Positions 1 to 6,638 of a stretch of DNA of 7,512 nucleotides are shown in pieces; position 1 is the first letter of the stretch, and the number at the start of each line of letters is the position of its first letter. The DNA is from Thermoleophilia bacterium (GTDB lineage Bacteria > Actinomycetota > Thermoleophilia > Gaiellales > F1-60-MAGs149). The notes beneath the pieces were generated by a model, which saw only the letters and a list, made by a program, of their open reading frames with translations, made no database searches and was not told the DNA's origin. The stretch spans positions 1 to 7,512 of the forward strand of contig JAEMTW010000086.1 of NCBI GenBank assembly GCA_016462095.1, given 5' to 3'. The position numbers were made by a program, and so were the translations under genes.

Positions 1-524
1 AGAATCACGCCAATCGTTGCCGGGAGTTGGAGAACGGAACGATCAGACTCGTCGCCCTCCACGATCGCGATCTGGTCCGATCCACCCCGTGCGTTGGTGC
101 CGAGCTGACGGACCTCGCCCCCAACGACAAACGTTGGGTCGAGACCGAGCTCGACTGCGGCAGCGGCCAGCATGGCACTCGTCGTTGTCTTGCCATGCGC
201 ACCCGTCACGACGACGCGAGCAGCGTGCTCGCGAAGAATGTCGGCAAGTGCCTCGGCTCGATGTTGGATCGGCAGTCCAAGTTCGCGCGCTCGGACCAGC
301 TCGGGAGCGTCGTCGGCAATGGCACCAGAGACGATCAGGCGCTCAGCGTTCTCTGCGTGCTCGGCACTATGGCCCACGTCGCAGGCGATACCTTCCGCGA
401 TCAGCGCCTTCGTCAATGCAGTCGCGTCGCGATCGCAGCCCGTCACCACCTGCCCGCGTTGAGTCAGCACGCGCGCAATACCACTCATGCCCGCTCCCCC
501 CACGCCGACGAGGTGGATGCTCAT
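1..524 (-). CDS. murC: UDP-N-acetylmuramate--L-alanine ligase, N-terminal part (runs off left edge)
   Basis: MurC is the cytoplasmic ATP-dependent ligase that adds L-Ala to UDP-MurNAc, the first peptide step of peptidoglycan synthesis. The frame is open from an ATG at 524 to base 1, giving 174 residues of a protein usually about 450-490 long; the central and C-terminal domains are missing. The N-terminal nucleotide-sugar fold opens with MSIHLVGVGGAGMSGIA (residues 1-17), the glycine-rich MurC signature. The ATP P-loop is GAHGKTTT (108-115), where the family more often has GTHGKTTT. An EGDESD motif (156-161) matches the usual E-A-D-E-S-D. The ATG overlaps the murG stop as ATGA, and a strong AAGGAG lies 8 nt upstream, which fixes the start. 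An ATG 12 codons downstream would remove the glycine-rich loop. Identity is secure from the motifs and the position after murG. Confidence 0.96.
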   Translation of the reverse strand, partial: MSIHLVGVGGAGMSGIARVLTQRGQVVTGCDRDATALTKALIAEGIACDVGHSAEHAENAERLIVSGAIADDAPELVRARELGLPIQHRAEALADILREHAARVVVTGAHGKTTTSAMLAAAAVELGLDPTFVVGGEVRQLGTNARGGSDQIAIVEGDESDRSVLQLPATIGVI

Positions 525-1594
525 CGCTTGGACTCCTTGGCGAGGCGCAGCAGTTCGTCGGCCATCTCTTGCGCTGCGTTGGGACGAGCGAGCGAACGCA
601 TTGCCTGCTCCATCTCGGCCTGGCGTGCGGCGTCGCCGATGATTGCGTCGATCGCCTTACGCAGCACATGCGCCGTCAGCTGAGCATCGGAGATCACGGT
701 GGCTGCGCCGGCGGCTGCAAACGAAGCGGCATTCAGCGTCTGATGATCATCTGCTGCACCAGCCCAAGGAATCAGGACAGCAGCGCGCCCAGCAGCGGCA
801 ATTTCGGCAACGGACCCACCCGCACGGGCCACCACCACATCGGCGGCCGCGAGGAGCGTCGGCATGGCAGTGGTGAACTCTTGCTCTTCGAAGCGCTCTG
901 GACTGCTCGTGGTACGAGCCTTGCCACGACCGGCGATCAGGTAGATGCGTTGGCCAGCGGGTACCGCGCCGTCATACGCAGCGCGCAGAGCGCTATTGAT
1001 GGGCCCCGCACCGAGCGAGCCACCGAACGCGACAATCACGCGCTCCTCCAGCGTTAGGCCCAACTGGCTGCGGGCTTCAGCACGCGTCGTCTCGAGAAAG
1101 GCTCGATCGACGGGGCGTCCCGTAACGAGGTACTTTGGGCCGGTGCGTCCCGCCACAGCGAAGGCGAGAAAGACGCGATCGACGAGCGGTGCCGCCAGCC
1201 GGTTGGCCAGGCCAAGTCGCGCATCGGCCTCGCTCAGCGCCGAAGGAATTGAGTGTCGGCGAGCCGCGACCAGCATTGGCCCAGCGACGAAGCCTCCGAC
1301 CCCAAAGACCACGTCGGGCCGAACGTCCTTGATGATCCGCGAGCAGGCAATCGGGGCGACAGCTGCCCGACCAAGCGCCTTGACGAGCGTGAGACTCAGG
1401 CGGCGAGGAAAACCGTCGACAGCGAACGGTACGAACGGGTAGCCCCGAGCCGGCACAAGCTCGGCTTCGATCCGCGCTGGCGTACCAGCAAACGTGACGT
1501 CTGCTCCACGCTCGCGCAACGCGTCGGCGACCGCCAACGCAGGTGCAACGTGGCCAACGGTTCCGCCAGCAGCAATCAGGATCCGCACTGGCAT
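521..1594 (-). CDS. murG: UDP-N-acetylglucosamine--N-acetylmuramyl-(pentapeptide) pyrophosphoryl-undecaprenol N-acetylglucosamine transferase
   Basis: MurG is the GT-B glycosyltransferase on the inner face of the membrane that transfers GlcNAc from UDP-GlcNAc to lipid I, making lipid II. The product is 357 residues, close to the E. coli length (355). Visible motifs are the first glycine loop GGTVGH (10-15; most families have GGTGGH), FGVGGFVAGP (97-106), TGRPV (158-162), the second glycine loop GGSLGAGPIN (191-200), and the UDP-binding RAGGSVAEI (257-265) followed by HQTLNA (284-289). The frame stays open upstream to 1951, but that stretch lies over ftsW and looks nothing like MurG. The ATG at 1594, just before RILIAAGG, is the natural start. 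Its ribosome site is poor: GAAGG sits only 1 nt from the ATG. It begins 29 bp after ftsW and its stop overlaps the murC start. Confidence 0.97.
   Translation of the reverse strand: MPVRILIAAGGTVGHVAPALAVADALRERGADVTFAGTPARIEAELVPARGYPFVPFAVDGFPRRLSLTLVKALGRAAVAPIACSRIIKDVRPDVVFGVGGFVAGPMLVAARRHSIPSALSEADARLGLANRLAAPLVDRVFLAFAVAGRTGPKYLVTGRPVDRAFLETTRAEARSQLGLTLEERVIVAFGGSLGAGPINSALRAAYDGAVPAGQRIYLIAGRGKARTTSSPERFEEQEFTTAMPTLLAAADVVVARAGGSVAEIAAAGRAAVLIPWAGAADDHQTLNAASFAAAGAATVISDAQLTAHVLRKAIDAIIGDAARQAEMEQAMRSLARPNAAQEMADELLRLAKESKR
533..538 (-). promoter_or_regulatory. Ribosome binding site of murC
   Basis: AAGGAG on the minus strand, 8 nt before the murC ATG at 524. It lies inside the last codons of murG. 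It is the strongest Shine-Dalgarno match in the window and supports the ATGA-overlap start. The function is inferred from match and spacing. Confidence 0.75.
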
Positions 1595-1623
1595 ACCTTC
1601 AAGGCTAGAGGACGCCGCGGCGC

Positions 1624-2883
1624 CTAGCGCGCTTTCGCCGTGGTCCGCTGTCGGGGCGGACGCGCAACTGCAGCATCGGGCTCGGGTTCTGGCGCGCGTC
1701 TTCGTGGCTTCGGTGGCGCAATCTGCGGCTCGCGGCTGATTGCGATCAGCATGCCGACCAGCGCCAAGATCACGATCCGCGACGACGATCCGTAGGAGAT
1801 CAGCGGCAGCGGAATGCCCGTTAGCGGCAAGATACCCATCACGGCGCCAAGGTTGACAATTGCCTGTCCCACGATCAGCGCCGTCGCGCCAGCAGCCAAG
1901 AGGCGTTGAAACGGATCGACTGTGCGCATCGCGATCGTGTAGCCCGCCCACGCGAAGACCGCAAACAGCGCGACAATTAAGACCGAGCCGAACAGGCCTA
2001 GCTCTTCGCCAATCACGGCAAAGATCATGTCGGTGTGCGCCTCAGGCAGAAAGTTGACCTTCTGCACGCTGCCACCTAAGCCAACCCCGAAGATGCCACC
2101 CGAGCCGATCGCAATCATCGACTGGACCACCTGGTACGCGCCATCGGCACTCTGCGCCCACGGGTCGAGGAACGCGAGGAAGCGATCGCGACGGTACGGC
2201 GCTGCATAAATCAGCAAGGACCCGATCACGAGGCCGGCACCAAGCACCAAGGTGAGCAACGACTTTTTGGTGCCCGCGACGACGAGCAGGGCAAAGACCA
2301 TCAGGCAGACCGCAATCGTCGTGCCGAGGTCGGGCTGCACCATGATCAGCGCGCAGACCACACCGACGATCAGGCCAATTGGCATCAACAGTTCTTTGAC
2401 GGTCTCCGGCGGCCGTTTCCTGGTCGCGAGTATCGCTGCGACGATCAGGAGCGTCCCGACCTTTGCAAACTCGGAGGGCTGGATCGTGATGGGTCCGAGC
2501 GCAAGCCAGCGGGCAGCTCCATTGACCGTGACGCCAATGCCTGGAACCTTGACGGCGATGAGACCGATCAGCGAGGCGATAAAGATGGCTGGCGCAAAAC
2601 GTCGCAGCCAGCCGGCCGGCACAAAAATTAGTCCCAGCATCAAGGCGACACCGAAGATCGTGTAGACGAGGCCTGTCTTGATGAAATAAAGCGAATCGAA
2701 ATTGAACTCAGAACGCGTCATCGCGTACGCGCTCGAGGCCGAGTAGACCATCAACTGCCCAATCACGGTCAGGATGATCGTGACGATTCCCAACACCTGC
2801 CCCTCGAGCGGCAACTCACGCCGCAGCAAGGTAGGGCTCGCTGCGTCAGATCGAAACAGCCGGAGAGGATTGGCGCGTTGCAC
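1624..2883 (-). CDS. ftsW: SEDS-family septal peptidoglycan glycosyltransferase FtsW
   Basis: FtsW is the polytopic SEDS glycan polymerase of the divisome, working with a class B PBP to polymerise lipid II at the septum. The 419-residue product has about ten hydrophobic segments between residues 28 and 384. SEDS hallmarks are NGAARWL (121-127), QPSEFAK (135-141), MVQPDLGTT (181-189), LPEAHTDMIFAVIGEELG (279-296; Asp285 is the position known as catalytic in FtsW/RodA) and TGIPLPLISYGSSS (355-368). The last motif usually reads SYGGSS. A cytoplasmic tail (384-419) rich in Pro, Arg and Ala follows the last helix. The start is a GTG at 2883. No start codon lies in frame between it and the murD stop, and the nearest ATG downstream would remove the first helix. 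The best purine-rich site (GGGTGG) is 13 nt away, so initiation looks weak. FtsW is preferred over RodA because of the location between murD and murG. Confidence 0.96.
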   Translation of the reverse strand: MQRANPLRLFRSDAASPTLLRRELPLEGQVLGIVTIILTVIGQLMVYSASSAYAMTRSEFNFDSLYFIKTGLVYTIFGVALMLGLIFVPAGWLRRFAPAIFIASLIGLIAVKVPGIGVTVNGAARWLALGPITIQPSEFAKVGTLLIVAAILATRKRPPETVKELLMPIGLIVGVVCALIMVQPDLGTTIAVCLMVFALLVVAGTKKSLLTLVLGAGLVIGSLLIYAAPYRRDRFLAFLDPWAQSADGAYQVVQSMIAIGSGGIFGVGLGGSVQKVNFLPEAHTDMIFAVIGEELGLFGSVLIVALFAVFAWAGYTIAMRTVDPFQRLLAAGATALIVGQAIVNLGAVMGILPLTGIPLPLISYGSSSRIVILALVGMLIAISREPQIAPPKPRRRAPEPEPDAAVARPPRQRTTAKAR

Positions 2884-2926
2884 AGCGCTGGTTTCGCCAC
2901 CCGACTGGTATCCCCTCTGCCAGCAA
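2884..2926 (-). other. 43-bp gap between murD and ftsW
   Basis: This is the longest non-coding stretch in the window. On the minus strand it contains AGGGGAT and GGGTGG, possible but badly spaced ribosome sites for the ftsW GTG. I see no stem-loop with a T tract, so no terminator, and no convincing -35/-10 pair. Read-through from murD to ftsW is the simplest reading. Confidence 0.5.
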
Positions 2927-4213
2927 CTACGCAGCGCCGAGCGCTACAACCAAGGCACGAAAGTGCTCTCCCCGAGCGACGTAGTCGGCAAATTCGTCGA
3001 AACTGGCGCAGGCCGGCGCGAGCAACACGTGCTCACCGCGTTCGGCGTCACGCGCGGCTGTCTGGACGGCAGCAGCAAGCCCCTCGCACAGCACCGCATC
3101 GACACCGGCCTCGGCCAGCGTTTCGCGCATGCGAGCCCCTGCGGGTCCAGTCAGATAGGCGCGTCGAATGCGGCCCGGAAGTGCGGCGGCGAGTGGGCCA
3201 AAGTCGGCACCCTTATCGCTTCCGCCGAGGATCAACCGTACGGCGCCATCGGGAAACGCCGTCAGCGCCTTGATTGTGGCATCGACATTCGTTGCCTTGG
3301 AGTCGTTCCAGAACTGGACACCAGCGACGCTGCCGCAGTCCTCGAGTCGGTGCGGGACGGGCACAAAGTCGTGCACAGCCGCAGCAATACACTCGAGCGG
3401 GACGCCGACAGCCTGCACGAGCGCGGCCGCCACAGCCACGTTCTCACGATTGTGGTCGCCCAGCAACAGTCCGTCGGCAAACCCGTACGCCTCGGCATCG
3501 GCTCCGCGGACGCGCACAATCTCGCCATCACCGGGAAGCCGTGAGAGGTCAGCACAGCGTGGATCGTCATCGTTGAGGACCGCAATGTCGTTGTCGTCTT
3601 GCGTCTCAAAGATCCGCAGTTTTACGCGCTCGTAGTCTTCCAGCGAGCCGTGTCGATCCAGATGATCGGGCGTGATGTTGGTCACGGCCGCTGCATCGCA
3701 GTGAAAATTCACGATGTCTTCCAGTTGAAAACTCGACAGTTCGCAGACCACGATGCCGCCCTGTGGGAGGTGGACTGCGACCTCGCACAGCGCTGTGCCG
3801 ACATTGCCACAGACGACGTGAGGTAGCGCTGCTGCGTAGAGCATCGCTCCGACCAGTTCGGTCGTCGTGGTCTTGCCGTTCGTGCCCGTCACCCCGATCA
3901 CGCGTGCGCCGGGTGGCAAGAGTCGATAGCCGAGCTCGACCTCTGCCCAAATCGGCAGGTCGAGCGCCCGCGCAGCGATCAGTAGCGGGTGATCGCTTGG
4001 CACGCCAGGGCTCTTGACGATGACATCGAACTCACCCACATCGACAGCGGCTGGCGCGACGATTGCACAGGGCGCGTCAACACTCTCGTCGGGCGCATCA
4101 TCGACGAGCGTCACCTCCACCCCAGCCTCGAGCAACGCTCGTGCTGCCGCTCGCCCAGAACGGGCGGCACCCAGCACGAGCGGGTGACGTGGTAACTCGA
4201 AGTTGCCGCTCAT
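2927..4213 (-). CDS. murD: UDP-N-acetylmuramoyl-L-alanine--D-glutamate ligase
   Basis: MurD is the cytoplasmic ligase that adds D-Glu to UDP-MurNAc-L-Ala using ATP. The 428-residue product matches the usual size (E. coli 438). The N-terminal fold holds VLGAARSGRAAA (13-24). The central ATPase domain has P-loop GTNGKTTTT (110-118), ELSSFQLE (158-165), TNITPDHLDRHGS (178-190) and Lys198 in YERVKLRIF, matching the carbamylated lysine of the family. HNRENVAVAAA (254-264) follows. The C-terminal domain has FWNDSKATNVDAT (301-313), LILGGSDKGADF (327-338) and LLAPACASFDEF (397-408), the MurD signature that separates it from its sister ligases. The ATG at 4213 overlaps the mraY stop as ATGA. No Shine-Dalgarno is evident, so translation is probably coupled to mraY. 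The stop (TAG) lies 43 bp before ftsW. Confidence 0.97.
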   Translation of the reverse strand: MSGNFELPRHPLVLGAARSGRAAARALLEAGVEVTLVDDAPDESVDAPCAIVAPAAVDVGEFDVIVKSPGVPSDHPLLIAARALDLPIWAEVELGYRLLPPGARVIGVTGTNGKTTTTELVGAMLYAAALPHVVCGNVGTALCEVAVHLPQGGIVVCELSSFQLEDIVNFHCDAAAVTNITPDHLDRHGSLEDYERVKLRIFETQDDNDIAVLNDDDPRCADLSRLPGDGEIVRVRGADAEAYGFADGLLLGDHNRENVAVAAALVQAVGVPLECIAAAVHDFVPVPHRLEDCGSVAGVQFWNDSKATNVDATIKALTAFPDGAVRLILGGSDKGADFGPLAAALPGRIRRAYLTGPAGARMRETLAEAGVDAVLCEGLAAAVQTAARDAERGEHVLLAPACASFDEFADYVARGEHFRALVVALGAA

Positions 4214-5271
4214 ACGTACTGGTCAAAGCGCACGTAGTAAAGGACGAAGGCAATCGAGGCGAAGATCGACGCCACGATCAAGAAACGGAACATGATCTTG
4301 GTTTCGCTCCACGCTTTCATCTCGAAGTGGTGATGCACAGGTGCCATCAAGAAGACGCGCCGCCCAAAGCGTCGGAAGCTAATCACTTGGATGATCACGC
4401 TGCCAGCCTCGGCGACGAAGATCCCCCCAATCAAGGGCAGCAAGAGCTCTGTTTTCGTAAAGATCGCGAAGCCTGCGAGCGCGCCACCGAGCGCGAGCGA
4501 CCCCGTGTCTCCCATAAAGACCTCAGCCGGATAACTGTTGAACCAGAGGAAACCCACACAGGCGCCAAGGAGTGCCGCGGCAAGGATCGCGAGGTCGAGC
4601 GTCTCTGACGTCTGTGACTGCACGTCAAACAGCCCGGGACCGATCGTGCCACCGTCGACACCCGGCACCGATAGTGCTCGCTGCCCAACTTGGAAGCCAA
4701 TCACGCACATTGACGTGAAGGCGAGCATCGCGATCGTCGAGGTACCAGCGGCGAGGCCATCAAGACCGTCCGTCAAGTTGACGGCGTTCGAGGCGCCCAC
4801 CACAATCAAGAAGACGAGCACGTACCACGCGGGGCCGAGGTCGAGGTGGGTGTCAACGAGGGGGAGAAAGACGCTCGTGGAAATGCCCTCACGGACGGCG
4901 ACAAAGCAGATGCCGACCGAGATCAGTACCTGCCCCAGTAGCTTCCACCGTCCCTGGAGCCCAAGCGAGCGGCGCCGGATCACGCTGAGATAGTCGTCGA
5001 GGAAGCCAATCAGGCCACAGCCAACCATCGCCCCGATAACCGCAAGGCTGCGCGCTCCGTAGGACGAAAAGATGGCGTAGGGAACGAGCGTTGCGAGGAT
5101 GATCAGGAGGCCGCCCATGGTGGGTGTGCCGGACTTTGTCTGATGCCCAACGGGGCCCTCATCGCGGATGCGCTGACCAACCTTGTAGCGGCGGAGCAGG
5201 GCAATAAAGCGTGGTCCAGCAAAGATCGAAATCAGGATCGCGACGACGCCAGAGGCGAGCACGCTGGTCAT
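4210..5271 (-). CDS. mraY: Phospho-N-acetylmuramoyl-pentapeptide transferase
   Basis: MraY is the integral membrane enzyme that transfers phospho-MurNAc-pentapeptide from UDP to undecaprenyl phosphate, forming lipid I. The 353-residue product is of typical length (E. coli 360) and hydrophobic throughout. Motifs in order: GTPTMGGLLI (48-57), the Mg-binding LDDYLSV (91-97, Asp92/Asp93), NAVNLTDGLDGLA (162-174), GFLWFNSYPAEVFMGDTGSLALGG (starting at 240, with the catalytic-region Asp255), and the MraY-specific HHHFE (313-317), which distinguishes it from WecA-type transferases. The loop between the DGLDGL and FLWFN segments (about 193-224) looks longer than in E. coli. The ATG at 5271 overlaps the murF stop as ATGA, with GAAGG 9 nt upstream. 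The stop overlaps the murD ATG. Confidence 0.97.
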   Translation of the reverse strand: MTSVLASGVVAILISIFAGPRFIALLRRYKVGQRIRDEGPVGHQTKSGTPTMGGLLIILATLVPYAIFSSYGARSLAVIGAMVGCGLIGFLDDYLSVIRRRSLGLQGRWKLLGQVLISVGICFVAVREGISTSVFLPLVDTHLDLGPAWYVLVFLIVVGASNAVNLTDGLDGLAAGTSTIAMLAFTSMCVIGFQVGQRALSVPGVDGGTIGPGLFDVQSQTSETLDLAILAAALLGACVGFLWFNSYPAEVFMGDTGSLALGGALAGFAIFTKTELLLPLIGGIFVAEAGSVIIQVISFRRFGRRVFLMAPVHHHFEMKAWSETKIMFRFLIVASIFASIAFVLYYVRFDQYV

Positions 5272-6638
5272 GGAGCAGAGCCTTCGAGGCGTTCTGCGAG
5301 GAGTGTCGGCACGACCTCTAGGCCAGCTGCGCGCGAGCCTTTGACCAGCACACGATCACCGGGCTGCACGGTGGCGAGCACCTGCTCAACGGCAGCAGTC
5401 GCATCGGCAACAGCAAAGCCCGACACTCCATCACCGGCTCCGTCGAGATAGGCACGTGCGAGATCCCCCACGGCGACCACCATATCGACCCCGACCCTCG
5501 CCGCCAGCGCTCCGACCTCTCGGTGGTACCGCTCTGCCTCTGGTCCGAGCTCGGCCATCAGCCCCAAGACAGCGATGCGGCGCCCTTCCGTTGGTGTCTC
5601 AGCCAGCAGTCGTAATGCTGCCTCCATCGAGGCCGGGTTGGCGTTGTAGGCATCGTTGACGACGTCAATGCCGCCCGCGAGACGCTGCGTTTCGCCCCGC
5701 CAACGCGGCAGCGGAATCGCCCCTGCGCGCGCAGCGACACGTTCGAGATCGAGGCCGAGAAGCTGACAGACCGCAATCGCAGCGGCCAAGTTACGGGCAT
5801 GGTGACGACCGACGAGATTGGTGTTGAGCGTCAGGACTTCGCCATGGACGAGGTACGTCAAGTCCTGTCCGTCGTCGCGAACGATTCGGTCGACGAGCTG
5901 AATATCCGAGCCCGCCTCATCGCCAAAGGTCGTGATCTGCGCGTCGGCTGGCACGTACGGATCGAGCAGTGGCTCGGCAAAGGGCAGCACGAGCTGCCCA
6001 CCCTCGCGGAGCCCCTCAGCAATCTCTGCCTTGGCAGCGGCAATCGCCTCGAGCGATCCGAGCAGCTCCATATGTGCAACACCGATGTTCGTAATCACAC
6101 CGATATCCGGCGCGGCAATCGCACAGAGTTCTGCGATCTGCCCCTTGCCGCGCATCGCCAGCTCGCAGACCGCAACCTCGGTGTCCGCATTGATCCGCGT
6201 CAGCGTCAGCGGATAGCCAATTTCGTTGTTGTGCCCTTCGAGTGCAGCGACGACGCGCCGCTGATCCGCGATCAGGTGCGCGAGCGCGTCCTTCGTCGAC
6301 GTTTTGCCTGTGCTGCCGGTGATGCCGACGCGACGCGCCAGTGTCGCTGCGGCGTTGACGTCGCCGATGCACTGCAGACAGCGAATGCTGGAGAACGTCG
6401 CCAGGATCGTCGGAATCGTCGTCTCGAGTGCCTTTTCGACGTGGTCTTCTTCCACGACGACCGCAATCGCGCCGGCAGCCGTGGCTGCCTCGATGTGGTC
6501 GACGCCACCTCGGATTGCGATAAAGAGATCGCCGGGCTCAACCAGCCGCGAATCGATCGCGACACCGGTGGCGCGGACCTGTGGGTCGCCACGCATGACC
6601 AGCGATGCCGGCACGTCCACGAGCTTGAGGGGAATCAC
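5268..6638 (-). CDS. murF: UDP-N-acetylmuramoyl-tripeptide--D-alanyl-D-alanine ligase
   Basis: MurF adds the D-Ala-D-Ala dipeptide to UDP-MurNAc-tripeptide in the cytoplasm, using ATP, completing the pentapeptide that MraY uses. The 456-residue product matches the family (E. coli 452). The N-terminal domain contains AIDSRLVEPGDLFIAIRG (27-44), typical of MurE/MurF. The central domain has P-loop GITGSTGKTSTKD (105-117), HNNEIGYPLTL (136-146) and ITNIGVAHMELLGSLEAI (182-199), then Lys203 at the likely carbamylated position. The C-terminal domain has NDAYNANPASMEAAL (328-342), a MurF signature, MAELGPEAERYH (361-372) and LVKGSRAAGLE (431-441). The linker before the P-loop (about 81-104) is poorly conserved and has two cysteines (Cys87, Cys90). 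The start is GTG at 6638, overlapping the murE stop as GTGA, with GAGGTG 5 nt upstream. The stop overlaps the mraY ATG. Confidence 0.97.
   Translation of the reverse strand: MIPLKLVDVPASLVMRGDPQVRATGVAIDSRLVEPGDLFIAIRGGVDHIEAATAAGAIAVVVEEDHVEKALETTIPTILATFSSIRCLQCIGDVNAAATLARRVGITGSTGKTSTKDALAHLIADQRRVVAALEGHNNEIGYPLTLTRINADTEVAVCELAMRGKGQIAELCAIAAPDIGVITNIGVAHMELLGSLEAIAAAKAEIAEGLREGGQLVLPFAEPLLDPYVPADAQITTFGDEAGSDIQLVDRIVRDDGQDLTYLVHGEVLTLNTNLVGRHHARNLAAAIAVCQLLGLDLERVAARAGAIPLPRWRGETQRLAGGIDVVNDAYNANPASMEAALRLLAETPTEGRRIAVLGLMAELGPEAERYHREVGALAARVGVDMVVAVGDLARAYLDGAGDGVSGFAVADATAAVEQVLATVQPGDRVLVKGSRAAGLEVVPTLLAERLEGSAP
5281..5285 (-). promoter_or_regulatory. Probable ribosome binding site of mraY
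   Basis: GAAGG on the minus strand, 9 nt before the mraY ATG at 5271, within the 3' end of murF. It is a moderate match with acceptable spacing and supports the overlapping start. Confidence 0.5.

Noticed and set aside
17..1057. A 346-codon open frame on the plus strand, opposite murC and murG.
   Set aside because: The product is a low-complexity Arg/Ser/His-rich sequence with no motif, and both genes beneath it show strong family motifs.
1595..1951. Upstream in-frame extension of murG to 1951.
   Set aside because: The extra 119 residues overlap the 3' end of ftsW in another frame and resemble nothing in MurG. The ATG at 1594 gives the normal family length.
2884..2926. Possible terminator or internal promoter in the murD-ftsW gap.
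   Set aside because: No GC-rich stem with a T tract and no clear -35/-10 pair could be seen in 43 bp.
2774..3544. A 256-codon open frame on the plus strand spanning the ftsW start and the 3' half of murD.
   Set aside because: It is antisense to conserved catalytic regions, and the translation has no domain or convincing start signal.
6300..6420. Possible frameshift in murF, suspected from the poorly conserved stretch before the P-loop.
   Set aside because: Neither other minus-strand frame restores better MurF similarity there, and the frame is continuous with correct motifs and spacing on both sides.
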